Assembly: GCF_004014715.1 (NCBI RefSeq) | Contig: NZ_CP034835.1 | Location: forward strand, 4,278,001 to 4,342,000 | Reading direction: 5' to 3' | Source: Pseudoalteromonas sp. R3 | GTDB taxonomy: Bacteria > Pseudomonadota > Gammaproteobacteria > Enterobacterales > Alteromonadaceae | Length of the DNA: 64,000 nt | Part shown: positions 26,692 through 38,954 of the stretch, piece after piece | Layout of the letters: every line of letters begins with the position of its first letter | How positions within the stretch are numbered: position 1 is the stretch's first letter | Translations under genes and position numbers: made by a program | Notes under the pieces: generated by a model | The model's database searches: none | Told to the model about the DNA's origin: nothing | What the model saw: the letters and a program-made list of their open reading frames with translations, nothing else

Positions 26692-27447
26692 ATGAAAGAA
26701 GCAAATCGCGACACCACACACTTTGGCTATAAAACAGTAGCAACGCAGGAAAAAGCCTCCATGGTGGCTGATGTTTTCCATTCCGTGGCTGCAAAGTATG
26801 ATGTGATGAATGACCTGATGTCATTTGGGATCCATCGCTTATGGAAGCGCCAGACCATAGCGTGTTCAGGTGTTCGACAGGGCCATCGAGTTCTGGACCT
26901 GGCCGGTGGCACCGGAGATCTGACAGCCAAGTTCAGTGAATTGGTCGGTGAATCAGGTCAGGTGATCCTGGGCGATATCAACGACTCAATGTTACGCGTT
27001 GGACGAGACAAACTACGTGACCTCGGTCGGGTAGGCAATATCGAATATGTGCAAATGAATGCCGAAGCCCTGCCTTTCCCGGACAATAGCCTGGATGTGA
27101 TCACCATTGCCTTTGGACTGCGTAACGTCACCGACAAAGACAAGGCGCTGCGCTCTATGTACCGCGTATTAAAGCCCGGAGGCAGGCTGCTTGTTCTCGA
27201 GTTTTCAAAAACAGACAACGAAGCGCTGTCCAAGCTCTACGACTTCTATTCATTCAACATTCTGCCCACCATGGGTAAACTGGTTGCCAATGACAGTGAG
27301 AGCTATCGCTACCTGGCTGAATCTATCCGTATGCATCCGGATCAGGAAACGCTTAAGTCAATGATGGAAGAAGCCGGCTTTGAACAGGCAAGCTATCAAA
27401 ACCTCACAGGCGGTATCGTGGCACTTCACCGAGGCTTTAAATTCTAA
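26692..27447 (+). CDS. ubiE: Ubiquinone/menaquinone C-methyltransferase UbiE
   Basis: A SAM-dependent methyltransferase of 251 residues acting on demethoxy-ubiquinol and demethylmenaquinol at the cytoplasmic membrane. It shows HFGYKTV, the conserved [27 protein letters not shown] motif [13 protein letters not shown], and [24 protein letters not shown], then [15 protein letters not shown]. Length and order match E. coli UbiE. First gene of the ubiE-ubiJ-ubiB-tatABC cluster. Confidence 0.97.
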   Translation: MKEANRDTTHFGYKTVATQEKASMVADVFHSVAAKYDVMNDLMSFGIHRLWKRQTIACSGVRQGHRVLDLAGGTGDLTAKFSELVGESGQVILGDINDSMLRVGRDKLRDLGRVGNIEYVQMNAEALPFPDNSLDVITIAFGLRNVTDKDKALRSMYRVLKPGGRLLVLEFSKTDNEALSKLYDFYSFNILPTMGKLVANDSESYRYLAESIRMHPDQETLKSMMEEAGFEQASYQNLTGGIVALHRGFKF

Positions 27448-27470
27448 CTCCGGGGAACAGAGGAAACTGT

Positions 27471-28085
27471 ATGTGGATCACGCTGCTCACAGCCGTTGCC
27501 GAAAGCGCATTGGAAAAACTGCTGGACAAAGAGCCGTCTCTGGCCGTTCAGCTTTCCTCTGCACAGCACAAAACTCTGGCCATTACCTTAACGGATCTGG
27601 AGCTGTGTTGTGCGCTACATTATGTGGGTGAACAACAAGGTAAACCACGTTGCTTCGTTTATGGTCATTATCAGGATCAGGCTAACTGCCACATCACCAC
27701 AACCTTATCGACCTTAGCTGAAATTTCCGATCCAAGTCAGCTTACACGCCTGATCCGTGAGGAAAAACTGGATCTGGATGGCGATCTGCAACTGGCACAA
27801 AGCTATAGCAAAGCCTTTTCAGGATTACAGATAGACTGGGCTGAACATCTCTCCGCTCACCTTGGTGATGCGCCGGCGCAACTGCTTGTCGAACGCTGTA
27901 AGGCGGCCACCGAAAAAGGGGCTGGCCATCTGAAAATACTGCAACGAACCTTTACGCAATTGTGTCAGGATGAGCTAAAAGTGGCCGTTCATCCACTTGA
28001 AGTTCGTCAGTTCAAAACCCATACACGACAGTTGACGCAACAGCTCGCGGCACTGGAACAACGCATTAACGCTTTAAGCGAATAA
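27471..28085 (+). CDS. ubiJ: Ubiquinone biosynthesis accessory factor UbiJ (SCP2 domain)
   Basis: A 204-residue protein of the UbiJ/YigP family, with an SCP2-like lipid-binding N-terminal region (residues about 15-110, hydrophobic beta strands, [28 protein letters not shown]) and a helical C-terminus ending in a coiled coil ([15 protein letters not shown]). In E. coli UbiJ is needed for the Ubi complex that carries out the hydroxylations and methylations. The ORF has GGGGAACAGAGGA upstream and sits between ubiE and ubiB, the standard position. Confidence 0.92.
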   Translation: MWITLLTAVAESALEKLLDKEPSLAVQLSSAQHKTLAITLTDLELCCALHYVGEQQGKPRCFVYGHYQDQANCHITTTLSTLAEISDPSQLTRLIREEKLDLDGDLQLAQSYSKAFSGLQIDWAEHLSAHLGDAPAQLLVERCKAATEKGAGHLKILQRTFTQLCQDELKVAVHPLEVRQFKTHTRQLTQQLAALEQRINALSE

Positions 28086-28098
28086 TAAGGAGCTGGAT

Positions 28099-29709
28099 TT
28101 GTCCATCGCTCGTCTGTATCAAATCGGTAAAACGTTTCTCAATTATGGCCTTGATGACTTACTGCCAAGGCAAAAACAACCTTGGTATGCCCGGGCAATC
28201 AGACGCAGTCTGTTCTGGCTGCCTAACCAGCATCGCGACAAACCCGTCGGCGCACGACTGAGGCTGGCACTACAAACTTTGGGCCCGGTATGGATCAAAT
28301 TTGGCCAGATGCTATCCACACGTCGCGATCTGCTGCCGCCAGATATTGCCGAAGAGCTTGCTCTGTTGCAGGACAAAGTTGCCCCATTTCCCGGCGACCA
28401 GGCACAAGCCCTGATAGAAAAAGCACTAGGGCTGGATACGATTAGCGATTGCTTTGTGGAGTTTGAGCAAACACCACTGGCGTCAGCCTCCATTGCACAG
28501 GTTCATTGCGCCAAACTCTTGATTGATGATGAACTACGAGAAGTGGTGGTCAAAGTGATCCGGCCAAATATTGAAAAACAAATTCTGGCAGACTTGTCCC
28601 TGATGGAACGTTTTGCCCGCTTGCTGGCCAGCCTGATCAGCGCAGGGCGCCGGTTGCGACCCGTGGAAGTAGTCAGAGAATATCGCAAAACCCTGCTGGA
28701 TGAATTGGATCTGATGCGTGAGGCTGCCAATGCTATTCAGCTACGCCGCAACTTTGAAGGGTCTGACTCTTTGTATATTCCAGAAGTATACAGCGACTAC
28801 TCCAGACGTAATGTGCTGGTGATGGAGCGCATTTACGGCATTCCAGTTTCTGATACTGAGTCGCTGCTGGCACAGGGCACGAATATGAAGGTACTCGCAG
28901 AGCGGGGAGTTGAAGTATTCTTTACCCAAGTTTTCCGTGACAGCTTTTTCCATGCGGATATGCACCCGGGCAACATTTTTGTCTCTCGGGAAGACCCACA
29001 TAATCCGAAGTATATTGGCATTGACTGTGGCATTGTTGGTACTTTGAACCGCGAAGACAAACGTTATCTGGCAGAAAACTTCATTGCGTTTTTCAACCGC
29101 GATTATCGTCAGGTAGCTCAATTACATGTCGATTCTGGCTGGGTACCCGCAGATACCTGTGTTGAGGAATTTGAATTTGCCATTCGCACAGTATGTGAGC
29201 CGATTTTTAATAAGCCTCTGGCCGAAATTTCATTTGGTCATGTGCTGGTCAATCTGTTCAATACAGCGCGACGCTTTAATATGGAAGTCCAGCCACAGCT
29301 GGTGTTGCTGCAAAAAACCCTGCTGTACGTCGAAGGTCTGGGCCGTCAGCTTTACCCACAGCTGGATCTTTGGAAAACCGCCAAGCCTTTTTTAGAAAAG
29401 TGGGTGCAGGATCAGGTCGGTCCTCTGGCTGTTGCAAAAAAGCTTTACACCAACTTGCCGTTTTGGGCAGAAAAGATGCCGGAGCTGCCGGACCTTATTT
29501 ATCAGAACCTGAAACGCAGCCAGCGCCAGAGTACACCTCTTGTGCCCAATCGCGGCAGTGACACGCGCGCACTACTGTTAGGTATCGCTGCGGCCGCACT
29601 CACTATCGTAGCCGGCTTGTGCTTTATCGACGAACGTCAGCTCGCCAGCAGTGTCTGTTCAATACTGGCAATCGCAATATTTATCAAAGCTTGGCGTAAA
29701 ACAGGGTGA
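28099..29709 (+). CDS. ubiB: UbiB, atypical kinase-like ubiquinone biosynthesis protein
   Basis: A 536-residue member of the ABC1/ADCK/UbiB family. Signatures: [20 protein letters not shown] containing the KxGQ motif, the A-rich loop ASASIAQVH in place of a glycine-rich loop, [12 protein letters not shown], and [12 protein letters not shown]. Two hydrophobic segments near the C-terminus ([20 protein letters not shown] and [15 protein letters not shown]) anchor it to the membrane. The start is TTG at 28099, with AAGGAG 9 nt upstream and alignment to E. coli UbiB; no better ATG exists. It ends 60 nt before tatA. Confidence 0.96.
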   Translation: MSIARLYQIGKTFLNYGLDDLLPRQKQPWYARAIRRSLFWLPNQHRDKPVGARLRLALQTLGPVWIKFGQMLSTRRDLLPPDIAEELALLQDKVAPFPGDQAQALIEKALGLDTISDCFVEFEQTPLASASIAQVHCAKLLIDDELREVVVKVIRPNIEKQILADLSLMERFARLLASLISAGRRLRPVEVVREYRKTLLDELDLMREAANAIQLRRNFEGSDSLYIPEVYSDYSRRNVLVMERIYGIPVSDTESLLAQGTNMKVLAERGVEVFFTQVFRDSFFHADMHPGNIFVSREDPHNPKYIGIDCGIVGTLNREDKRYLAENFIAFFNRDYRQVAQLHVDSGWVPADTCVEEFEFAIRTVCEPIFNKPLAEISFGHVLVNLFNTARRFNMEVQPQLVLLQKTLLYVEGLGRQLYPQLDLWKTAKPFLEKWVQDQVGPLAVAKKLYTNLPFWAEKMPELPDLIYQNLKRSQRQSTPLVPNRGSDTRALLLGIAAAALTIVAGLCFIDERQLASSVCSILAIAIFIKAWRKTG

Positions 29710-29769
29710 TATTTTACACACTCGGCGTATAATCTTTATTAATTCAATAACACAATAAACGGAGTAAAC

Positions 29770-30015
29770 ATGGGTTTTGGTGGTATCAGTATTTGGCAAT
29801 TGCTTATCATTCTGGCCATTATTGTGCTTTTATTCGGCACTAAAAAACTACGTGGCATCGGCAGTGATTTAGGCAATGCAGTAAAGGGCTTTAAAAACGC
29901 AGTTGCAGAAGACGAAGAAGAAAAAAAGTCGGATAAAGCTGAAAATAAAGAGCAACTAACCGATCAAGCGGCACAAGCTAAAACAGCCAGCGAAAAAGAA
30001 AAAGACAAGGTGTGA
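29770..30015 (+). CDS. tatA: Twin-arginine translocase subunit TatA
   Basis: An 81-residue inner-membrane protein with [30 protein letters not shown] N-terminal helix, then an amphipathic helix [19 protein letters not shown] and a charged C-terminal tail. TatA multimers form the export conduit for folded proteins. It is followed 6 nt later by tatB; AACGGAGTAAAC precedes the ATG. Confidence 0.97.
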   Translation: MGFGGISIWQLLIILAIIVLLFGTKKLRGIGSDLGNAVKGFKNAVAEDEEEKKSDKAENKEQLTDQAAQAKTASEKEKDKV

Positions 30016-30021
30016 TCTGAC

Positions 30022-30354
30022 ATGGGGATGTGGGAACTCGTTGTAGTGATGATCGTTGGCCTGATAGTGCTTGGGCCTGAACGCTTACCTGTTGCAATCA
30101 GAACAGTCAGTCGCTGGATCAACACCGTCAAATCTGTCGCCAACTCTGTAAAAGCAGAGGTCAACGAAGAATTGCGTGTACACGAGTTGCATAGCAACCT
30201 TAAAAAAGCCGAAGAACAAGGTCTGGACAACATAGCGCCGGGCCTGAAGCAATCGGTGGAGGAGCTACAACGCGCGGCAGAATCGGTGCGCCATAGCTAC
30301 AGCAAGTCTCCGGATGCGTCAAAAAACGATAAAGATCCGTCCTCTCCAAACTAA
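30022..30354 (+). CDS. tatB: Twin-arginine translocase subunit TatB
   Basis: A 110-residue TatB: single N-terminal membrane helix MWELVVVMIVGLIVLGPERLP (the PERLP motif is typical of TatB), then an amphipathic helix and a coiled, charged tail. TatB pairs with TatC in the signal-peptide receptor. ATG 30022 follows tatA by 6 nt. Confidence 0.96.
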   Translation: MGMWELVVVMIVGLIVLGPERLPVAIRTVSRWINTVKSVANSVKAEVNEELRVHELHSNLKKAEEQGLDNIAPGLKQSVEELQRAAESVRHSYSKSPDASKNDKDPSSPN

Positions 30355-30372
30355 CTGTCTACGAGTTTTTGC

Positions 30373-31119
30373 ATGTCAGATATGACAAACAGTGGCTTTA
30401 TTGGCCACCTTATTGAGCTTCGAAATCGTCTGATCAAGGCGCTGCTCAGTGTCCTGATTATATTTGTGTCTTTGGTTTACTTCGCCAATGATATTTATGC
30501 TTTTGTGGCGGCGCCGCTGGTTGAAAGCTTGCCCGCTAACAGCACCATGATTGCGACGGATGTCACAGCTCCTTTCTTTGCGCCTTTTAAGCTGACTCTG
30601 TTTGTGTCACTGTTTCTGGCGGTCCCAATGATACTGCATCAAATATGGGGGTTTCTGGCACCTGGTCTGTATCAGCATGAAAAGCGTATGTTGATGCCTA
30701 TTTTGTTGTCCAGCATCTTGCTATTTTACGCTGGTATCGCCTTTTGTTATTTCGTTGTAATGCCCATCATACTCGGCTTTTTTACCGCAGTCGGCCCGGA
30801 TATGATGACTCTCTCCCCGGATATCAGCAGTTATCTTGGCTTCATTCTGAAACTGTTTTTTGCGTTTGGCGTCGCGTTTGAGATCCCGGTGGCCATCATG
30901 TTGCTATGTTGGAGTGGCGTCACAACCACCGACAGCCTGGCACAAAAGCGCCCGTACATCATTGTTGGCGTTTTTGTGATTGCCATGTTCTTAACACCAC
31001 CGGATGTGTTATCACAAACCCTGCTGGCGGTCCCCATGGCACTGCTTTTTGAGGTCGGTTTATTGTTAGCAAGACTCTATAGTAAAAAGCCAGCAACAGA
31101 GGAACAAAGCCATGAATAA
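30373..31119 (+). CDS. tatC: Twin-arginine translocase subunit TatC
   Basis: A 248-residue six-helix membrane protein that binds the twin-arginine signal. It carries GFIGHLIELRNRLIKALL near the N-terminus, YQHEKRMLMP, FAFGVAFEIPV with the conserved glutamate in FE.P, and FLTPPDVLSQTLLAVP. Helices can be followed at roughly 18-38, 74-96, 112-140, 155-180, 195-210 and 213-233. The stop overlaps an ATG at 31112 of the next small gene. Confidence 0.97.
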   Translation: MSDMTNSGFIGHLIELRNRLIKALLSVLIIFVSLVYFANDIYAFVAAPLVESLPANSTMIATDVTAPFFAPFKLTLFVSLFLAVPMILHQIWGFLAPGLYQHEKRMLMPILLSSILLFYAGIAFCYFVVMPIILGFFTAVGPDMMTLSPDISSYLGFILKLFFAFGVAFEIPVAIMLLCWSGVTTTDSLAQKRPYIIVGVFVIAMFLTPPDVLSQTLLAVPMALLFEVGLLLARLYSKKPATEEQSHE

Positions 31120-31128
31120 TCCCAACTC

Positions 31129-31578
31129 ATGCTGGCAATAACCTGTGTGCTATCCACAGTATTGAGTGTCTCTCCCGTACAAGCTAAGGGTCCTTTACTG
31201 CATAAAGTGAAAGCATGTAGCCAGCTCGAAGCAGATAAACAGCGCCTGGCCTGCTACGATAAACTGGCCGCAGACATTGCCTCCAGGTCACACTCAGCAC
31301 CTCACCATGCAGAGGCTAAAAGCAAACCAACCTTCGGGCTGGAACACAAACAAGAAGGTGAGCAGGAGATCCGTGCCACGCTCTCAGATGTTAGCAAGTC
31401 ACCGAACGGGCAACGCCGCTTTACGCTGGACAACCAGCAACGCTGGCAGCAAATTGGTACCCAGGCATTTTTTGCTAAAGAAGGAGATACTGTGATTATC
31501 CGCCGTGGTTCATTCAACTCCTTTGTTATGCAGAAAGTGGGCTCAAACCGTACAGTTAAAGTGAGAAGAATCGACTAA
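31129..31578 (+). CDS. Small exported protein of unknown function, between tatC and tatD
   Basis: A 149-residue product with a hydrophobic N-terminus ending VSPVQA (a likely signal peptide), then KVKACSQLEADKQRLACYDKLA, a pattern seen in many small periplasmic proteins that begin with a cysteine pair before YD, and a C-terminal half of beta strands (IGTQAFFAKEGDTVIIRRGSF). The annotated ATG at 31129 has no ribosome-binding site. The ATG at 31112 has AGAGGA upstream and overlaps tatC, but is out of frame by one base at CCC (31121-31123). An extra C would give a 155-residue protein starting MNNPQLMLAITC. It abuts tatD. Confidence 0.7.
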   Translation: MLAITCVLSTVLSVSPVQAKGPLLHKVKACSQLEADKQRLACYDKLAADIASRSHSAPHHAEAKSKPTFGLEHKQEGEQEIRATLSDVSKSPNGQRRFTLDNQQRWQQIGTQAFFAKEGDTVIIRRGSFNSFVMQKVGSNRTVKVRRID

Positions 31579-32366
31579 ATGCATACTTTAATAGATGCCG
31601 GAGTCAACCTGACCAGTACGCAGTTTGATACCGAGCGTGACGCAATTGTGACTCGGGCCGCCAGCCAGGGTGTAGAGTCTATGCTGTTGATTGGCTGCGA
31701 TTTACAAAGTAGTGAGCACAGTCATACGCTGGCAAAGCAGTATGGACAGTATGCCACAGCAGGCGTTCACCCTCATGACGCCAAAGGCGTACCAGATGAT
31801 TTTATCGCGCAATTGCGCAACCTGGTCTCGCAGGACAGAGTTGTCGCCATCGGCGAGTGCGGGCTCGACTTTAACCGCGATTACTCCCCTCGTCCGGTTC
31901 AGCAACTAATCTGCGGGGTACAACTGGAACTGGCTCAAACACTTGATATGCCGGTTTATCTGCACGAACGCGACGCTTTTGACACTTTCAGCTCGATGCT
32001 GGATGAATTTTCTTTGCGTGGTGTATTGCATTGCTTTACCGGCGACAAACGCGCACTGCGTCATTACCTGGATTATGGTCTCATGATTGGCCTGACTGGC
32101 TGGTTATGTGACGAACGCCGGGGTGAAACCTTACGGGAGCTGGTACGTTACATCCCCGAAGATCGGATCTTGCTGGAAACCGATGCGCCATTTTTACTCC
32201 CCCGGACACTGAAGCCGAAACCCAAATCACGTCGCAATGAACCCGCGTACCTGCCTGAAATCGCACAGCATGTTGCCGCACTCAAGAACATCTCCGTAGC
32301 GCAACTGGCGCAGCAAACGAGTGACAATTTCAGAACCTTGTTTTTAGCAAAAGAGATAGCTGACTA

Positions 32367-32367
<1 letters not shown>
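31579..32367 (+). CDS. tatD: TatD-family metal-dependent DNase/hydrolase
   Basis: A 262-residue TIM-barrel hydrolase. It has the metal motifs DAGVNLTS at the N-terminus, TAGVHPHDAK, AIGECGLDFNRDYSP, YLHERDA, VLHCFTGD and LLETDAPFLLPR. TatD has 3'-5' exonuclease activity in E. coli and is not needed for Tat transport, although it is encoded with it. The ATG directly follows the stop of the previous gene, and its own stop overlaps the next ATG (TAATG). Confidence 0.95.
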
Positions 32368-35220
<2,853 letters not shown>

Positions 35221-35240
35221 ATAATCACTGATAATTTAAA

Positions 35241-35266
35241 AAGGAGCAATAAACTGCTCCTTTTTT
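35241..35266 (+). terminator. Intrinsic terminator after hemB
   Basis: AAGGAGCA (35241-35248), loop ATAAAC, TGCTCCTT (35255-35262) and six T residues, 21 nt after the hemB stop. This closes the ubi-tat-hemB cluster. Confidence 0.92.
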
Positions 35267-35360
35267 GCATTTTTTTGATTAACATTGTGTCATTTTTGTG
35301 TAACATAGCCCCCGTAAGCTTATGTACCCATTTGGGTTTAAACTACACACGGGAAAAAAC

Positions 35361-38087
35361 ATGATAAAAACAAAATTCACTCCACTGGCACTCCTTGTGG
35401 CCGCAGCAACTGCCCCTGTGCAGGCTCAGGTCATCATGTCAGAGTACATTGAAGGCAGCTCAAACAACAAAGCAGTTGAGCTTTTCAATACCTCAGAAAA
35501 CGCAATCTCTCTTGATGGTTACACACTGAGTTATTATTCAAATGGTGGTACCGATCCATCTAACACTATTGAGCTAAGCGGCGAAATCGCTGCTGGCGGT
35601 ACCTATGTGATTGCTAACAGCAGTGCCGTCGACACTGTGCTCAATGCTGCCCAGCTTACTATCGGCGGCAGCTGGTACAATGGCGACGATGCAATTGTAC
35701 TGCGCAATGGCGATACTGTTGTGGACAGCTTTGGCCAGGTTGGCTTTGACCCGGGCAGCAAATGGGAAAACAACGGCGTTGCAACCCAAGACAAGACACT
35801 GCGCCGCAATATCGAAGTAACAACAGGCCGAACAGCATTTGATGCCGAGTTTGATCCTAGCGCCGAGTGGGTACAGTTCGAAAAAGACGATTTCAGTGGC
35901 CTGGGTAGCCATAGTGGCGACACTGGCGGTGGTGACGGCGATGATGATAAGCCGGAGCCGTTGGTATGTGGCGACGCAAGTACAAAAATTAATGAAATTC
36001 AGGGCAACACAGATGAAAGCCCGCTAAAAGATCAAGTTGTGACGATTGAAGCCGTTGTAACTGCTGATCTTCAAGAAGATAACCAACTTAAAGGCTTCTT
36101 TGTCCAGTCACTAGCCGCGGATATGGACGAAGACAGCATGACCTCAGAAGGTCTGTTTGTATACTACAAAGATGTCGATGTTAAAGTAGGCGATCAGGTT
36201 CGCGTACAAGGTACCGTTCAGGAATTCTACAACGCAACGCAATTAGGCAATGTCACTCAGCTTGAAGTGTGTGGCAGCGCCGATGTTCAGGCACAGATGC
36301 TGACTCTGCCTGTGAAAGAAGTAAGCGACCTGGAAGCGGTTGAAGGCATGCTGGTTAGCCTGTCTCAGGACATGGTCGTTGCGGATACTTACAACCTGGG
36401 TCGTTACGGTGAAGTTGGCCTGGCAACAGAACGCCTTTACCAGGGCACACAGGTGGCAATGCCTGGCGATGCAGCCAACGCATTAGAAGCTGAAAATACT
36501 AAGAAATTCCTACTGATGGACGACGGCTCTACGGTTCAGAATCCAGAAGTGATCCCTTATCCAAGCACGGGTCTGGATGCCTACAAAACAATCCGCCTGG
36601 GTGACACTGTCACTAATCTGGAAGGGGTTATTGCCTATAGTTTTGGCAAGTACCGCCTAAATCCAACAAAAGCGCCTACTTTCAACAACACCAATGCGCG
36701 TACAGAAGCACCTGAGCTCAAAGGCGAAGGCGATCTGCGTATTGCCAGCTTCAATGTACTGAATTATTTCAATGGTGACGGTCAAGGTGGTGGCTTCCCA
36801 ACCCCTCGCGGTGCAGACACAGCTGAAGAACTGGTACGTCAGGAAGCGAAGCTGGTATCTGCAATTACGGCACTGGACGCAGACGTAATAGGTCTGATGG
36901 AACTGGAAAACGACGGTTTCGGTGAGCACAGCGCAGTAGCAGACCTTGTGAAGGCCATTAATGCTGAATCTGAGTATACCTATGCCTATGTCGATTTTAA
37001 CGCCTCTCAGATTGGCTCAGACGACATTACAACTGGTATTATCTATCGTACAGACACAGTTGAAGAAGCGGGCAAAGCCAGTTTCACAACTGCTGCACCA
37101 TTTGACTACAGTAACCGTCCGCCAACAGCACAGAGCTTCCGTAAGTTAGACAACAACGAAGAATTCACGGTTGCGGTTGCACACCTTAAGTCTAAAGGGT
37201 GTGGTAGTGCAGAAGGTGACAATGCAGATCAGGGCGACGGTCAGGGCTGTTGGAACGCTATCCGTACCGAAGGCGCCAATGCTTTTGCAGACTGGCTTGC
37301 CACCAACCCTACCGGTAACGACGATGCCGATGTAATCCTGGTTGGTGACATGAATGCGTACGCAATGGAAGATCCAATGCGCGCGTTCGAAGACAAAGGC
37401 CTGAGCAACGTCATTACGCATGTGGATAGCAATACTCTGGGCTATTCTTACAACTACTCTGGTCGTCTGGGCAGTCTGGATCATGCCGTTGCTTCTCAAT
37501 CGTTACTGAGCAAAGTTACCGATGCAACAGATTGGCACATCAATGCCGATGAGCCGCGTATGCTGGATTACAACACGGAATACCGTACAGATGCACAAAT
37601 TGCAGAGCTGTATGCCGACCACGCTTACCGCGCATCAGATCACGACCCAGTGATCATCGAAGTGAAAACCGTTGCAGGCGAACCACCTGTTGATCCTCGC
37701 CCGGTCATTGCTGAAGGTCAGCGCTTCACTGTCGATGAGAATACCCCGTTACAAACGGTTATTGGCATGCTGGACTTCTCTGATGCAGACTCAGCAGTTA
37801 CTCCTGTAGAGCGCTTTATTGTCACTGGCACCAATGTCATCACCGTAAACGCGTCAGGACAGCTGCTTGTCGCAGGTGAGCTAGACTACGAGTACGATAA
37901 TCGTATCGAATTCATGGTTCAGGCACAGGACAGTGCTGGTAACCTGTCAGAGCAGGTTGAAGTGGTTGTCAATGTCAGAGATGTCAAACGAGGCGATGAC
38001 AACGACGACGATGATGATTCAGGTAGCTTCGGCTGGCTGGCACTGTTTGCAGCGCCTCTGGCACTGCTACGTCGTCGCACCAAGTAA
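35361..38087 (+). CDS. Extracellular nuclease, ExeM/NucH type, with GlyGly-CTERM anchor
   Basis: A 908-residue secreted nuclease. Order: signal peptide (1-23, ending PVQAQ), a lamin-tail domain (about 24-170, VIMSEYIEGSSNNKAVELFN), an acidic linker, an OB-fold-like domain (about 200-430), and an endonuclease/exonuclease/phosphatase domain from about 465. The last shows RIASFNVLNYF, GLMELENDGFG, VILVGDMNAYAMEDP, YRASDHDPVI. A cadherin-like domain comes next, and the C-terminus DDDDSGSFGWLALFAAPLALLRRR is a GlyGly-CTERM-type sorting signal. The family degrades extracellular DNA, often in biofilms. ATG 35361 is chosen because it begins the signal peptide; ATG 35322 is also in frame. Confidence 0.93.
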   Translation: MIKTKFTPLALLVAAATAPVQAQVIMSEYIEGSSNNKAVELFNTSENAISLDGYTLSYYSNGGTDPSNTIELSGEIAAGGTYVIANSSAVDTVLNAAQLTIGGSWYNGDDAIVLRNGDTVVDSFGQVGFDPGSKWENNGVATQDKTLRRNIEVTTGRTAFDAEFDPSAEWVQFEKDDFSGLGSHSGDTGGGDGDDDKPEPLVCGDASTKINEIQGNTDESPLKDQVVTIEAVVTADLQEDNQLKGFFVQSLAADMDEDSMTSEGLFVYYKDVDVKVGDQVRVQGTVQEFYNATQLGNVTQLEVCGSADVQAQMLTLPVKEVSDLEAVEGMLVSLSQDMVVADTYNLGRYGEVGLATERLYQGTQVAMPGDAANALEAENTKKFLLMDDGSTVQNPEVIPYPSTGLDAYKTIRLGDTVTNLEGVIAYSFGKYRLNPTKAPTFNNTNARTEAPELKGEGDLRIASFNVLNYFNGDGQGGGFPTPRGADTAEELVRQEAKLVSAITALDADVIGLMELENDGFGEHSAVADLVKAINAESEYTYAYVDFNASQIGSDDITTGIIYRTDTVEEAGKASFTTAAPFDYSNRPPTAQSFRKLDNNEEFTVAVAHLKSKGCGSAEGDNADQGDGQGCWNAIRTEGANAFADWLATNPTGNDDADVILVGDMNAYAMEDPMRAFEDKGLSNVITHVDSNTLGYSYNYSGRLGSLDHAVASQSLLSKVTDATDWHINADEPRMLDYNTEYRTDAQIAELYADHAYRASDHDPVIIEVKTVAGEPPVDPRPVIAEGQRFTVDENTPLQTVIGMLDFSDADSAVTPVERFIVTGTNVITVNASGQLLVAGELDYEYDNRIEFMVQAQDSAGNLSEQVEVVVNVRDVKRGDDNDDDDDSGSFGWLALFAAPLALLRRRTK

Positions 38088-38108
38088 CACGACTATGCGT
38101 CTAAGTAG

Positions 38109-38177
38109 ACAGACTTAATCATCAGATTAAGTCTGTACTATACAAATAGAAAAAATGCGCCAGAAGGCGCATTTTTT
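38109..38177. terminator. Two successive hairpins after the nuclease gene
   Basis: ACAGACTTAATC (38109-38120) pairs with GATTAAGTCTGT (38125-38136). Then AAAAATGCGCC pairs with GGCGCATTTTTT (38151-38177) with loop AGAA and a T-run, a strong intrinsic terminator. A third hairpin, AATCACC/GGTGATT near 38200-38220, flanks the opposite gene. Confidence 0.85.
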
Positions 38178-38228
38178 GTTTGCTCTCAGTTTATACACTT
38201 AATCACCTTGTGTGGTGATTTGGTATGT

Positions 38229-38654
38229 TCAAGCTTTTACTTCATTGTTGCAAGTACCCGATATGGACACAGATAATAGCCGAGCAGCCCTTTGCAGCTC
38301 AACATCATCAATAGACCAATAGGGAAATGCCAATTTTCGGTTGTTACCCAGCACAACCTTGAAACAACGCAGCGGACCCAACTTTTGTCGCTCGAGTGAT
38401 ACTATTTCATCTGCGTGCACATACTGTGTTTTCATCCATGTACGATAACAAATTCCTGCTTTATCGATATGTACAAAGCGCTTATTGGTTAGTGTCATCA
38501 GTACGACCAATGCAACAACTAATAGCGCTAAAACCATCAATGACGACGCAAGCCCATTAAGGGCGACCAAAATCATCATCCCATAACACAGTGAAATACC
38601 ACACAAAGTGGCTAACACGGCAAACCAGCTGATATCCAAATCTATGGTTCTCAT
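38229..38654 (-). CDS. Small membrane protein with two helices and a PH-like tail
   Basis: A 141-residue protein I do not recognise. Two hydrophobic helices (about 10-30 and 35-55) are followed by a beta-rich cytoplasmic domain (NKRFVHIDKAGICYRTWMKTQYVHADEIVSLERQKLGPLRCFKVVLGNN in pieces), a pattern seen in bacterial PH-domain membrane proteins. ATG 38654 has GGGAGG upstream. It stands alone, convergent with the nuclease gene. Confidence 0.7.
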   Translation of the reverse strand: MRTIDLDISWFAVLATLCGISLCYGMMILVALNGLASSLMVLALLVVALVVLMTLTNKRFVHIDKAGICYRTWMKTQYVHADEIVSLERQKLGPLRCFKVVLGNNRKLAFPYWSIDDVELQRAARLLSVSISGTCNNEVKA

Positions 38655-38954
38655 GAGTACCTCCCAATTTTACTCAATTACAGGCAGAATCAACAGAATC
38701 TGAGTTCTAATGATAAAGTCGCAGAGTTCCTAAATCAAGTCCATTTGTGTGGTTTTTAGCAATAATTAACGGCTAATTTACGTGCAAGTTAAGCGGTGTG
38801 ATTTTATTCATACTTTTAACTAAGTAAGGGGCGCTGTGTTTCAATGAGTAATAAAGGATAAGTTGGAATCAATGGACTCAACACGCCAGTTCTTGTCGTA
38901 ACAGGCAATAAAAAAGGCCGCGGATGCGGCCTTTTTTCAAAAAACAATCACTAA
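38655..38954. other. Intergenic region between fusA and the small membrane protein gene
   Basis: About 300 nt. It holds the fusA terminator at 38911-38937 and, for the minus-strand membrane protein, an AT-rich promoter area. The stretch TACTTTTAACTAAGTAAGG near 38810 has no clear -35/-10 pair. No ORF with good codons is seen. Confidence 0.5.
38911..38937 (-). terminator. Terminator of the elongation factor G gene
   Basis: On the minus strand AAAAAAGGCCGC pairs with GCGGCCTTTTTT around a GGAT-type loop (38911-38937); the A/T flanks are symmetrical so it can act in both directions. It lies 18 nt after the fusA stop. Confidence 0.92.
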
